Below are positions 8,660 to 16,867 of a stretch of 64,000 nt of DNA, in pieces. Position numbers and translations under genes: made by a program. How positions within the stretch are numbered: the stretch's first letter is position 1; each line of letters begins with the position of its first letter. The notes under the pieces are model-generated. The model saw nothing but the letters and a program-made list of their open reading frames with translations, was not told the origin of the DNA and searched no databases. The stretch lies in contig CALRDB010000001.1 of assembly GCA_943354745.1 (NCBI GenBank), positions 21,472 to 85,471 on the forward strand. Reading direction: 5' to 3'. The DNA comes from Candidatus Nomurabacteria bacterium (GTDB lineage: Bacteria; Patescibacteriota; Minisyncoccia; Phycocordibacterales; UBA10002).

Positions 8660-9653
8660 AAAATATCGCATCGCTTTAATCGGGGCCGGGCGTATGGGCG
8701 CACGGTGGGCTAGTGTTATTGCTACGTCCAAAAGCGTAGCGCTCGCGCTTGTCGTTGACAAAGACGTCTCACTCGCGGAAAAAGTGGCGAAGATGTACGG
8801 AGTAACGTCGGAAGCGGACCACCAGTTGGCTCTCCGTGACGATGTAGATGCGGTAGTTATTGTCGTACCTCACAAATTCCTCTACCCACTTGCTAAAGAG
8901 GCGCTTCTTGCGGGTAAACATGTGTTCGTCGAAAAGCCGGGGAGTAAAACGGAGGAAGAGATGCGAGAGCTGGTGCGGATTGCAAAAGAGAAACAGTGTA
9001 CACTTATGGTCGGGTTCAACTATCGCTTCTTTGATTCGATTCGGCAAGTCAAAGAGATTGTTCAGAGTGGGGAGATTGGAGAAATTCACGCTATTCGAAT
9101 AGTACACGGACATCCCGGACGGGTCGGTTATGAAAAAGAGTGGCGTATGCAAAAAGATCTGGCGGGAGGCGGCGTACTTATGGACCAAGGGCTCCACGTG
9201 ATTGATTTGGCGCGATGGTTTTTGGAAGATGAAGTTGTGCAGGTTTCCGGTGTGACGAGTAACGAAGTATGGAAAGCCGAGGTTGAGGACACCGCTTCTC
9301 TGGTTCTCAAAACCAGGAAAGGCAATGTCGCTTCGCTTCAGGTCAGTATTTCGGAGTGGAAGCCGGTGTTCTCGTTTCAGATGAGTGGTGAGAAGGGATC
9401 TATTTCCATAGAAGGGCTTGGCAGAAAATACGGAAACGGAGAGAGTTTTTCCGTCGGGAACTACGACAGGAAGACGGAGAAGCTACTTGAAAGACAGATA
9501 GTGTGTGACCCTGATGCGGATAAGGCTCTCGCGCGGGAGTTTGAGGCGTTTGTAGAGGCACTCTCTGCCGGCGCGTGCGAAAATCATAGTGCGAAAGATG
9601 CATTAGAGGTTTTAAAGATTATTAATGCGGTATACCAACAAGCGCAACTATGA
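8646..9653 (+). CDS. Gfo/Idh/MocA family NAD(P)-dependent sugar oxidoreductase
   Basis: The 335-residue product has the N-terminal Rossmann motif ALIGAGRMGARWA, the family motif FVEKPGSKT and a C-terminal alpha/beta domain. The ATG at 8646 is preferred over a GTG two codons earlier, and it overlaps the SDR gene by 14 bases. It is the third oxidoreductase in a row, and the next gene, a nucleotidyltransferase, overlaps it by 4 bases. The family oxidises or reduces a hydroxyl/keto group on sugars or sugar nucleotides. The substrate is unknown. Confidence 0.8.
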   Translation: MTGNKKYRIALIGAGRMGARWASVIATSKSVALALVVDKDVSLAEKVAKMYGVTSEADHQLALRDDVDAVVIVVPHKFLYPLAKEALLAGKHVFVEKPGSKTEEEMRELVRIAKEKQCTLMVGFNYRFFDSIRQVKEIVQSGEIGEIHAIRIVHGHPGRVGYEKEWRMQKDLAGGGVLMDQGLHVIDLARWFLEDEVVQVSGVTSNEVWKAEVEDTASLVLKTRKGNVASLQVSISEWKPVFSFQMSGEKGSISIEGLGRKYGNGESFSVGNYDRKTEKLLERQIVCDPDADKALAREFEAFVEALSAGACENHSAKDALEVLKIINAVYQQAQL

Positions 9654-10345
9654 AAGCCATCGTACTCGCAGCCGGAGAAGGAAAGCGGATGTTACCACTG
9701 ACACTCACAGTGCCTAAGCCCATGCTTATGATTGGCGGGCAGACTGTCCTTGATCATATCTTTGAAGGGTTTCCGGAAGAAATTACCGAGGCAATAATCG
9801 TGGTGCGGTATCTCGGAGAGAAGATACGGGAGTATTGCGGGGATATGTTCCATGGAAGACCAGTACGCTATGTGGAAGGGAGCGAGAAGGGAAACGCGTA
9901 TAGTTTTCTTGCCGCTTCACCGTTTGTTGCGCCACAGGAGCGAGTGATGGCACTGTACGCCGATGAAATGCCGAGTCGAGAGAATATGGAGAAGTGTCTT
10001 TCTCACGAATACAGCTGGCTCGTAAAAGAAACACTTCGTCCGAAGGCGGCAGGAGTCGTGGAGCTTCGTCCTGACGGAACCATAGAGCGTATTGTCGAGA
10101 AATCGGAGAACCCTCCTTCAAATATGGCGGCAATCGGACTTATGGTGCTCCCCGGCCCCATCTTCGCCATACAGCCCGAACAAAACCACAATGGCGAGTA
10201 TTATTTTACCAGTATGGCGAACAAAATCTTTCCGAAAACGAACGTCTATGCCGTTCTGACATCCGGAGGATGCTCGCTCACCAAACCTGAGGACATACCG
10301 AAGGTGGAAGCGTTTCTTGCCACGCGAAAAAACAATCATGTCTAG
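9650..10345 (+). CDS. Sugar-1-phosphate nucleotidyltransferase, HddC-like candidate
   Basis: The 231-residue protein begins with MKAIVLAAGEGKRMLPLT and contains the PKPML stretch, the nucleotide-binding signature of NTP transferases that make NDP-sugars. It is short, with no C-terminal beta-helix. In this cluster (HddA-like kinase, GmhB-like phosphatase, GmhA-like isomerase) the likely reaction is activation of heptose 1-phosphate with GTP, as HddC does. It overlaps the genes on both sides, so expression is coupled. Glucose- or mannose-1-phosphate specificity cannot be excluded. Confidence 0.75.
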   Translation: MKAIVLAAGEGKRMLPLTLTVPKPMLMIGGQTVLDHIFEGFPEEITEAIIVVRYLGEKIREYCGDMFHGRPVRYVEGSEKGNAYSFLAASPFVAPQERVMALYADEMPSRENMEKCLSHEYSWLVKETLRPKAAGVVELRPDGTIERIVEKSENPPSNMAAIGLMVLPGPIFAIQPEQNHNGEYYFTSMANKIFPKTNVYAVLTSGGCSLTKPEDIPKVEAFLATRKNNHV

Positions 10346-11471
10346 TAAAAAAACACAATCCAAAAACGAATTGGTGCTGGTTACCGGAGGTGCCGGGTTT
10401 ATCGGCGGACATCTCGTCGACGCGCTTTTGGAGCATGAATATCGGGTGCGAGTGCTCGACAACCTCGCTCCTCCGACGCATAACGGGAAGTTGCCGAAAT
10501 GGTTCAACAAAGAAGCGGAGTTTCAGAAAGGAGATGTCCGGAGCAAAGAGGATTGGGAAAAAGCCCTTGATGGCGTTTCGTTTGTCTTCCATCTCGCGGC
10601 GTATATGGACTTCCATCCCGACTTCAGTACCTATATTGATACGAATGCAAAGAGTACGGCGCTTCTCTACGAGGTCATCGTTGAGAAAAAATATCCGGTT
10701 AAAAAAATTATCGTCGCATCGTCGCAGTCCGTGTATGGCGAAGGCGTCTACTCGTGCACCATGGACGGTATCGTGCATCCATTGCCCCGTAGTGAAGCAC
10801 AGCTAAAAGCGGGGGAGTGGGAGATGAAATGCCCAATTGACGGTGCACCGCTTATGCCGGTCGCACAAAAAGAAACCGATCGACTCTCGCCGACTATTCC
10901 GTACGGCATTTCAAAAAAGACTTCTGAAGAGTTACTTTTCTCCCTCGGACGGCTCTACGGCATTCCTTCAGTCGCGCTCCGTTACACCATCGTACACGGC
11001 GCACGCCAGAGCTTCAGACATTTCTATTCGGGAGTGCTTCGTCAAATCGCGGTGATGGCACTCGCGGGACAACCCCTCGAACTGCACGAAGACGGGAAAC
11101 AGGTACGCGACTATATAAACGTGCATGATGTGGTGGACGCGCACCTCCTTGTACTTGAGTCTCCAAAAGCCGACTTCGAAGCGTTTAACGTCGGCTCAGG
11201 ACGCGCGACAAAGGTTCGTGAACTCGCAGAGATAATCGCTACAGAAGCGGGAATTCCTGCTTTCATCAAAACGTCCGGACTCTACCGCCTTGGTGCGCCC
11301 CGGCATTCACCTTCCGATAATTCAAAACTTAAGGCGCTTGGCTGGAATCCGACGCGGACCATCGCGGACGGCGTCCGCGAGTATATTGCGTGGATTCGTC
11401 AGTTCCCTGAAGCGAAACAGTTTTTGGCAGACACGCTGCGTACGATGAAGGAAAAGAGACTTTTACGCTAA
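10338..11471 (+). CDS. NAD-dependent epimerase/dehydratase (extended SDR)
   Basis: A 377-residue extended SDR with VTGGAGFIGGHLVDALL at the N-terminus, a SSQSVYG segment and the catalytic YGISK. The ATG at 10338 is chosen because it overlaps the preceding gene by only 8 bases; a TTG seven codons earlier is possible. An insertion of about 45 residues between SQSVYG and YGISK contains CPIDGAPLMP and Cys residues, longer than usual. It probably acts on the nucleotide-activated sugar made by the gene before it, for example as a 4-epimerase or dehydratase. Confidence 0.75.
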   Translation: MSSKKTQSKNELVLVTGGAGFIGGHLVDALLEHEYRVRVLDNLAPPTHNGKLPKWFNKEAEFQKGDVRSKEDWEKALDGVSFVFHLAAYMDFHPDFSTYIDTNAKSTALLYEVIVEKKYPVKKIIVASSQSVYGEGVYSCTMDGIVHPLPRSEAQLKAGEWEMKCPIDGAPLMPVAQKETDRLSPTIPYGISKKTSEELLFSLGRLYGIPSVALRYTIVHGARQSFRHFYSGVLRQIAVMALAGQPLELHEDGKQVRDYINVHDVVDAHLLVLESPKADFEAFNVGSGRATKVRELAEIIATEAGIPAFIKTSGLYRLGAPRHSPSDNSKLKALGWNPTRTIADGVREYIAWIRQFPEAKQFLADTLRTMKEKRLLR

Positions 11472-11480
11472 TTTTTTACT

Positions 11481-12017
11481 ATGTCAGAAAGAAAACGAGC
11501 CGTATTTTTTGACCGTGACGGAGTGATTCTCATGGCCATCGTGATGGACGGAAGACCTCGTCCGGCGCGTAGCATTGCCGAATACAAGGCGCTCTCCGGC
11601 ATTATGCCCGGTGCGAAAGAAGCGGTGGAAAAAGTGAAAGCCGCCGGTTTTCTTGCATTTCTCATTTCCAACCAGCCGGATATTGCTTACGGTGTTATTT
11701 CAAAAGCGGAATGGCAATGGATTCAGGACCAGACCAAAGACATTCCGTTTGACGATATTTTTATCTGTTTTCATCGGAGGGACGATAACTGTGACTGCAT
11801 GAAGCCGAAACCGGGGAAACTGCTGGAAGCCGCGGAAAAATGGAATGTAGATCTTGCCCGTTCGTTTCTGGTGGGGGATACCAAGGACGACGTCGCAGCA
11901 GCAAAGAATGCTGGGTGCAAGAGCGTCCTTCTTGACGCTCCGTACAACAGGGAAATAGAGAGTGACATGAAGATTCAATCACTGATCGAACTTTTAGGTA
12001 CCCTGCGGGAGTTTTAG
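11481..12017 (+). CDS. gmhB: HAD-family phosphatase, D-glycero-D-manno-heptose 1,7-bisphosphate phosphatase-like
   Basis: The 178-residue HAD IIIA protein has the nucleophile motif FFDRDGV at the N-terminus, SNQPDIA as motif II, KPKPG as motif III and FLVGDTKDDVAAAKNAG as motif IV. The stretch CFHRRDDNCDC before KPKPG has the Cys-x-His...Cys-x-Cys zinc ligands characteristic of GmhB and related HisB-N phosphatases. GmhB removes the C7 phosphate from heptose 1,7-bisphosphate, the step between HddA and HddC. Histidinol-phosphatase-like function is less likely because no other his biosynthesis genes are nearby. Confidence 0.82.
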   Translation: MSERKRAVFFDRDGVILMAIVMDGRPRPARSIAEYKALSGIMPGAKEAVEKVKAAGFLAFLISNQPDIAYGVISKAEWQWIQDQTKDIPFDDIFICFHRRDDNCDCMKPKPGKLLEAAEKWNVDLARSFLVGDTKDDVAAAKNAGCKSVLLDAPYNREIESDMKIQSLIELLGTLREF

Positions 12018-12126
12018 TTGGAGCAACAGTATCTATCGAGGCCATCTAGGCTAAGACATCTCTTTCCATTGTTAATTTGTGAGGGTGAGTATACAATTTC
12101 TTAGGTCCATGCGGAGTTATAGAGTC

Positions 12127-12843
12127 ATGATAACGGTTACGAAGTTAAAGGTGAAGATTTTTGCTGATGGGGCGGAAAAGGCCTCCATGTTAGACATGTC
12201 TGCAAAACCCTTTATTAAGGGATTTACGACAAATCCAACACTGATGAGAAAGGGGGGTGTGAATAATTATGCTGAATTCGCAAAAGAAATTCTCGCTTCC
12301 ATTAAAGATCGGCCAATTTCTTTTGAAGTCTTTTCAGATGATTTTACTGAGATGGAACGGCAAGCAAGGGTAATCGCCTCGTGGGGGAAAAATGTGTATG
12401 TGAAGATTCCCATTACGAATACAAAAGGTGTGTCATCCCTTCCGCTCGTTATGAGACTTACTGCGAGTGGAATTAAAGTGAATGTCACGGCAATTCTTAC
12501 TTTGGCGCAGGTTCAAGCAACCGTCAAAGTTCTTTCGCCACACGTTGCATCTGTCGTCTCAGTCTTTGCTGGACGCATTGCGGATACCGGAGTTGATCCT
12601 GTTCCACTTATGAAGAAGTCGAAGACACTTCTTTTGAAAAATAAAAAGGCGGAACTTCTCTGGGCAAGTACACGAGAGGTCTTTAATATTATGCAGGCAG
12701 AAAACGTTGGATGTCACATTGTGACCGTTTCGAATGATATCTTGAAAAAACTCGATAAATGGGGGTACGACTTGGAAAGACTTTCGCTCGATACAGTGAG
12801 AATGTTTTATGAAGATGGAAAACAAGCAGGATACAGTTTGTAA
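12127..12843 (+). CDS. Transaldolase-family aldolase (TalC/Fsa-like)
   Basis: The 238-residue product matches the short transaldolase subgroup. It has KIFADGA at the N-terminus, GFTTNPTLMRK, the Schiff-base lysine region NVYVKIP, and SVFAGRIADTGVDP in place of the usual S.F.GRI.D. The ATG at 12127 has GGAG about 11 bases before it; an ATG at 12109 and a GTG at 12079 are alternatives that give no conserved residues. Transaldolases can make sedoheptulose 7-phosphate, the starting compound of heptose synthesis, which explains its place in this cluster. An IS200-type element separates it from the isomerase gene. Confidence 0.82.
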   Translation: MITVTKLKVKIFADGAEKASMLDMSAKPFIKGFTTNPTLMRKGGVNNYAEFAKEILASIKDRPISFEVFSDDFTEMERQARVIASWGKNVYVKIPITNTKGVSSLPLVMRLTASGIKVNVTAILTLAQVQATVKVLSPHVASVVSVFAGRIADTGVDPVPLMKKSKTLLLKNKKAELLWASTREVFNIMQAENVGCHIVTVSNDILKKLDKWGYDLERLSLDTVRMFYEDGKQAGYSL

Positions 12844-12879
12844 CGTTAGCCTAGTTATTTTAATAAGCCCAATTCAAAT

Positions 12880-12898
12880 CCCCCGACTCTGTCGGGGG
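12880..12898. repeat. Left-end hairpin of the IS200-type element
   Basis: CCCCCGAC, loop TCT, GTCGGGGG: a perfect 8-bp stem. Same stem length and same loop sequence as the right-end hairpin. Confidence 0.85.
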
Positions 12899-12908
12899 AT
12901 GTAGGGGC

Positions 12909-13002
12909 GTCCAGACGACACCTCGTCATGCTAGACTGTCCCAATGCGGTTTCGGAAAAGTAGCCACGCAGTATATAAAACGGAGTATCACGTCGTCTGG
13001 AC
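12909..13002 (+). promoter_or_regulatory. Inverted repeat enclosing the tnpA start codon
   Basis: GTCCAGACGAC (12909-12919) and its exact complement GTCGTCTGGAC (12992-13002) enclose the ATG at 12944. In mRNA this could form a long stem-loop containing the start. A small GACGA/TCGTC hairpin (12914-12927) competes with it. Confidence 0.45.
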
Positions 13003-13375
13003 TCCTCGATATCGGAGAAAGATATTCGTACCCGGTGTACGCACCTATGTTGAAAAACTCATCGGACATCTCGATGGGCTCGACCCCGATATCGAGGTAG
13101 TAAAGGTGAACGCGCCCCTCGACCACGTGCATATGGTCATTGTCATCCCGCCGAGAGCTTCAGTTGCCGAGGTCATGCAGTTCATCAAATCTCAAACTGG
13201 GAAACTACTTAAGGCGAGATTTCCTTTTCTCCACAAAACGTTCTATGCTAAGGAAGGCATCTGGTTGCGAGGTTACTGTGTGTCCACCGTAGGACTTAAT
13301 GAAAAGGAAATCCTCGCTTACGTCAGCTACCAAGACCGCGAAGACAGGGGGCAACTGAAGCTCGACCTCAAGTAG
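12944..13375 (+). CDS. tnpA: IS200/IS605-family Y1 transposase TnpA
   Basis: The 143-residue HUH transposase has the early signature YHVVWTPRYRRKIF, the metal-binding HUH pair His61-Val-His63 in DHVHMVI and RGYCVSTVG. The catalytic tyrosine is probably Tyr126 in the final helix (ILAYVSYQ). Length and motifs look intact. It acts as a dimer cutting single-stranded DNA at the element ends. An 11-bp inverted repeat (12909-12919 with 12992-13002) flanks the start codon and could fold the mRNA so as to hide it, the kind of translational damping known for IS200. No TnpB partner is present. Confidence 0.9.
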   Translation: MRFRKSSHAVYKTEYHVVWTPRYRRKIFVPGVRTYVEKLIGHLDGLDPDIEVVKVNAPLDHVHMVIVIPPRASVAEVMQFIKSQTGKLLKARFPFLHKTFYAKEGIWLRGYCVSTVGLNEKEILAYVSYQDREDRGQLKLDLK

Positions 13376-13388
13376 CGGGTCGGGGAAG

Positions 13389-13407
13389 CCACCAGCTCTG
13401 CTGGTGG
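13389..13407. repeat. Right-end hairpin of the IS200-type element
   Basis: CCACCAGC, loop TCT, GCTGGTGG: a perfect 8-bp stem just after the transposase stop codon. Confidence 0.85.
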
Positions 13408-13504
13408 AGATTCACTTGATCTAAAGAATGCTGAAATACTCAATCTCAATTAGGAATTTAAAAGTTAGGATTCCCTTAAAATAATTAGTGCACTTAGGAA
13501 TTAG

Positions 13505-13510
13505 TATAAT
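13505..13510 (+). promoter_or_regulatory. -10 element before the SIS-domain gene
   Basis: A consensus TATAAT lies 9 bases before the ATG at 13520. No convincing -35 box is visible. It may restore expression downstream of the IS element. Confidence 0.5.
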
Positions 13511-13519
13511 TTTTTCACT

Positions 13520-14131
13520 ATGTATTTACCATATATAGAACAATATCTCGCTGAGACAAAGAGAATCGTCGATGGACTTGATCACGCCTCTATTGAACGA
13601 ATGATTGAGATCCTAAAATCAGTACGTGATGTTCGTGGAAGATTGTTTATTCTCGGTGTTGGTGGTGGAGCAGGACATGCAAGCCACGCTGTAAATGATT
13701 TTCGCAAAATTGCCGGTATCGAGGCGTATACACCTATGGACAATATTTCGGAGTTTTCAGCCCGGGTAAACGATGATGGGTGGGAGAGTGTCATGTCTAA
13801 CTGGCTAAAGGGAAGTTTCCTTTCCGCTAAGGACGCAATACTTGTTTTCTCAGTTGGTGGTGGAAATGCAGAGAAAAAAATAAGTCTTAATATTGTCGAA
13901 GGCGTACGATACGCAAAGGAAGTCGGCGCAAAAATACTTGGTATTGTTGGACGGGACGGTGGGTATACCAAGCAAGTTGCAGACGCCTGTGTAGTTGTAC
14001 CGACAGTGAACACCGAAACCGTGACGCCGCACACTGAAAGCTTTCAGGCTGTGGTATGGCACCTTATTGTTAGTCATCCCCTCTTTTTGAAACAAAAAGG
14101 GAAGTGGGAATCTATCGAACAGACAACATAA
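13520..14131 (+). CDS. gmhA: SIS-domain sugar isomerase, sedoheptulose 7-phosphate isomerase-like
   Basis: A 203-residue single-SIS protein with LFILGVGGGAGHASHAVNDF (substrate loop), FSVGGGNAEKK, and GAKILGIVGRDGG. The C-terminal helix TESFQAVVWHLIVSHP carries the Gln and His pattern of the GmhA zinc/active site. GmhA converts sedoheptulose 7-phosphate to D-glycero-D-manno-heptose 7-phosphate, the substrate of the HddA-like kinase at 5468. With the transaldolase, kinase, phosphatase and nucleotidyltransferase it completes the heptose route. Its loop residues differ somewhat from classical GmhA, so another keto-aldose isomerisation is possible. Confidence 0.75.
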   Translation: MYLPYIEQYLAETKRIVDGLDHASIERMIEILKSVRDVRGRLFILGVGGGAGHASHAVNDFRKIAGIEAYTPMDNISEFSARVNDDGWESVMSNWLKGSFLSAKDAILVFSVGGGNAEKKISLNIVEGVRYAKEVGAKILGIVGRDGGYTKQVADACVVVPTVNTETVTPHTESFQAVVWHLIVSHPLFLKQKGKWESIEQTT

Positions 14132-14134
14132 AGA

Positions 14135-15025
14135 CTACGACTTTTTCTCCCCTATGTAGTAAATTATAGCGGACACCTCAATGGAGCGCGGAAAGAGATA
14201 AAAAATAAGATCAAGGAATCGAAGGGGTGATAGAACGGCCATAAAGAAATACGTAGCGACGTTGTACATCGCTTCGGAAATTATTGAGAAAGGTAGCGCA
14301 AAAAAGTACATAAGTAATGTAACCAACGCTGAAGCTGGACCACCCAAGGCTCCTATTTTTTTCGGGGTAAAGTCGTAAAACTGTTGTTTCAATCCCTCGT
14401 GGGTGAGTCGTGTGTAATCGTTCGGTGATGCATGGAACGGGACAAGAAAGGGGATACTTATATACACAAAGCCACCAGGTCTCACGACGCGTCGCATTTC
14501 CTTTATCACCTTCTCAAAGTTAGGCGTGTGTTCAATGGTGGATTCGGAAATGATCATATCCACAGAATTGTCTTTAAAGGGGAGTGTTGCTGCGTCCGCC
14601 ACGATGTCTACATTTTTAAAGGGGAAAATATCAAGATTAATAACGTCCGGATGGACTCGTGTAATTCCAGAACCTATATTAATAAGTATCTTTTCCTCTG
14701 ACCGATCACCGAAAACCTTTCTAATTGTCTTGTTCGGTTTTTGTCCCAAATAAGAAATATTACCTATCGCGTACGTGAGGAATACAAAAAGTGAAGGCCA
14801 TTTCTTAATGAACGCTTTTAAAAGATTTATGAATGTACCCGCTTCTTTAGTATATCGCTGGATAGTGCCGTCATCTGAAGAGGTGAAATGTAGTGCAGAA
14901 TTCTTGATTGGGTAGAGGGCGCGACACGTGGGACAGTGCATCCCATTTTCGGCGGATAACATGTTCTTACTTGCACATTGTGGGCAAGAAAGTATCTCGG
15001 TAAATGTCTTCGCGTGTATGTTCAT
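14135..15025 (-). CDS. SAM-dependent methyltransferase with N-terminal zinc ribbon
   Basis: The 296-residue protein begins with a Trm112-like zinc ribbon (CPQC at about 14-17 and CPTC at about 31-34). A class I methyltransferase domain follows, with INIGSGITRVHPDVINLDIF and a TIEHTPNFEKVIKEMRRVVRPGG stretch. A hydrophobic, possibly membrane-inserting C-terminal part (about 225-285) is unusual for the family. It is one of the few minus-strand genes and is convergent with the isomerase gene at 13520. It probably methylates a surface glycan or its lipid-linked precursor; the target is unknown. Confidence 0.72.
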   Translation of the reverse strand: MNIHAKTFTEILSCPQCASKNMLSAENGMHCPTCRALYPIKNSALHFTSSDDGTIQRYTKEAGTFINLLKAFIKKWPSLFVFLTYAIGNISYLGQKPNKTIRKVFGDRSEEKILINIGSGITRVHPDVINLDIFPFKNVDIVADAATLPFKDNSVDMIISESTIEHTPNFEKVIKEMRRVVRPGGFVYISIPFLVPFHASPNDYTRLTHEGLKQQFYDFTPKKIGALGGPASALVTLLMYFFALPFSIISEAMYNVATYFFMAVLSPLRFLDLIFYLFPRSIEVSAIIYYIGEKKS

Positions 15026-15045
15026 ATTCCTTCAAAATAAGTAAC

Positions 15046-15074
15046 TTTACAAGTATACGGCATCAGCCTACAAT
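15046..15074 (+). promoter_or_regulatory. Sigma70-type promoter, leaderless, for the membrane protein at 15082
   Basis: TTTACA (15046-15051), a 17-base spacer and TACAAT (15069-15074) stand 7 bases before a GTG start at 15082. The geometry supports GTG as the start codon, because the nearby ATG at 15080 is in another frame. Confidence 0.55.
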
Positions 15075-15081
15075 GTAAAAT

Positions 15082-16863
15082 GTGGCACCTTTTTTCAAGA
15101 AACATGTAGTAGCGATAGTGTTCGCTTGCGTAATAGGTGCAATCTACGGACTACCCAACGTCCTATTTGTTCTGTCTTTGGGGGATGTCTATCAAGGTAT
15201 CCCGATGATGCAAACACCAAATGAAGATGCGTATTTGGCTCGGATTCAAGAAATTCTCGATGGTCATCCTACGCTCGGTTCACCCTATTTTTTCGAATAC
15301 AAAGAACAGTGGCCGATTACTCCTCCAACGGGTGAATTCTTTTACGCGCTTCCTAGTTTGTTGTTCAATCTTTCTACTTCGACCGTTTTGATAGTGAGTA
15401 AATTTATTTTACCCGCGATATTATTTTTCTTAGTTTATTTACTCGTGTTACGTCTTACGGGGGAGGAGGACATATTCAAGAAAAGTAATGCAATTGTGGG
15501 CGGTGCATGGGTCGTTCTTGGCTATGACCTCATTGATTATCGAACTGTTTTCTCGTATCTCTTGGGGACCATCTCACCTGAATCATTTCTACTCTGGGCG
15601 CGGCCGGTTAACCCAATTCTCGGTGCTCTATTTTTGTTTTCTTTTTTATTGTTCGTGTTGGCACTTGTCCAAAATACGAAATGGAAAAAGAGCACACTTA
15701 TTGGGGCGGCCGTTTTTCTCGCACTTATGTTCGGGAGTTACTTTTTTAGTTGGGGTCTGGCGCTTTCGATTCTCGTCATGCTCGTTGTGATCTGTCTTTT
15801 TTCCAGAGAGTATGAGGTTGCGAGGACGCTTGCGCTCATTGCTCCCTTAGGTGTTTTATTCGCAGCCCCTTATTGGTATGTCGTGTGGCACGCGAGTCAA
15901 AGCCCTTGGTACGAAGCGTCGGTGCTTCGAAGTGGTCTTTTTTTAACGCATTATCCACTTCTCAACAAACTCCTCCTTGTCACCTTTGCGCTCTACCTCA
16001 CTGTATTGTTTGCTGATCTTTTGTGGAAGCGAAACAAACATATTGAATATCGCTTCGAGATCTGGCATCGGTTTACGCTCGCTCTTTTGCTTGGAGGTCT
16101 ATGGGTTTACAGCCAGCAAATGCTGACGGGTCGGACTCTTTGGCCGTATCATTTCGTCCAATACACCATCCCACTTTCTATGGTGGTCTGCATGGTCTTG
16201 CTTTATAACGTTGTACGAAAATGGAGTTATCTCGTTTGGTCGGCGATGGTTGGTATAATTGCCGTATCGTCCATGTGCTTTGGTGTCTACACACAAGTAA
16301 GTACATACAGAGGTTCCTACGCCCGTTACGCGCACATACAAGGCTATGCACCCTTGTTTGCGTGGCTTAACGAACAAAAGAAAGACTGCGTCGTGCTCCA
16401 AATTGACTCTGAGACAGGCATTGGAGGTCTTGATGTGGCCATCCCCGCCTTTACACATTGTAATTTGTATAATTCAGCAACCGCACCTTCGCTTTTACCA
16501 GAGGAACGAATTTGGCATAATTACTTTGTCCGCCTTTTTATGAACGGGGTTACTCCAGCGACACTTACCTCATATCTAGATGGTCATCTTTCTGAAGAGC
16601 GCACGTATCTTTCTTCTAACTGGAAAGGAATCTTCGGTGTCAGAGAATTTCCGGACTTTAGTGACCCCTTATTGGCAAAACGGCTCATGATGGTACCCGA
16701 AAAATACCGAGAATTTTTCGGGAAAGAAATTGTAGCAGAGCTCAAAACATATCGTCTCGACTTTATCGTATCTGTTGGTCCTTTGGCGGAAATGGTTAAG
16801 AAGCGGTTGCCGGGTGTTACGCTAGTACAATCATTTAATGACGTGCTTCTCTATAAGCTTTAA
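15082..16863 (+). CDS. Large polytopic membrane protein, possible GT-C type glycosyltransferase
   Basis: The 593-residue protein has about 11-12 hydrophobic helices in residues 5-400 and a soluble C-terminal part. The first external loop contains NEDAYLARIQEILDGHP, an acidic motif reminiscent of the GT-C first loop, then PTGEFFYALPSLLF. I recognise no specific family. Size, topology and acidic first loop suggest a lipid-linked-sugar transferase acting outside the membrane, but a polysaccharide-modifying membrane enzyme is equally possible. It sits between two methyltransferase genes, and the start of the next gene follows its stop by 4 bases. Confidence 0.6.
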   Translation: MAPFFKKHVVAIVFACVIGAIYGLPNVLFVLSLGDVYQGIPMMQTPNEDAYLARIQEILDGHPTLGSPYFFEYKEQWPITPPTGEFFYALPSLLFNLSTSTVLIVSKFILPAILFFLVYLLVLRLTGEEDIFKKSNAIVGGAWVVLGYDLIDYRTVFSYLLGTISPESFLLWARPVNPILGALFLFSFLLFVLALVQNTKWKKSTLIGAAVFLALMFGSYFFSWGLALSILVMLVVICLFSREYEVARTLALIAPLGVLFAAPYWYVVWHASQSPWYEASVLRSGLFLTHYPLLNKLLLVTFALYLTVLFADLLWKRNKHIEYRFEIWHRFTLALLLGGLWVYSQQMLTGRTLWPYHFVQYTIPLSMVVCMVLLYNVVRKWSYLVWSAMVGIIAVSSMCFGVYTQVSTYRGSYARYAHIQGYAPLFAWLNEQKKDCVVLQIDSETGIGGLDVAIPAFTHCNLYNSATAPSLLPEERIWHNYFVRLFMNGVTPATLTSYLDGHLSEERTYLSSNWKGIFGVREFPDFSDPLLAKRLMMVPEKYREFFGKEIVAELKTYRLDFIVSVGPLAEMVKKRLPGVTLVQSFNDVLLYKL

Positions 16864-16867
16864 GAGT

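Larger units (their letters stand above)
12880..13407. mobile_element. IS200/IS605-family insertion sequence (tnpA only)
   Basis: A single HUH transposase gene (12944-13375) is bracketed by two subterminal hairpins, each with an 8-bp stem and a TCT loop, at 12880-12898 and 13389-13407. Elements of this family move as single strands, recognise such hairpins, carry no terminal inverted repeats and make no target duplications, which fits what is seen. The true ends lie slightly outside the hairpins and cannot be fixed here. The element separates two genes of the heptose module. Confidence 0.88.
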
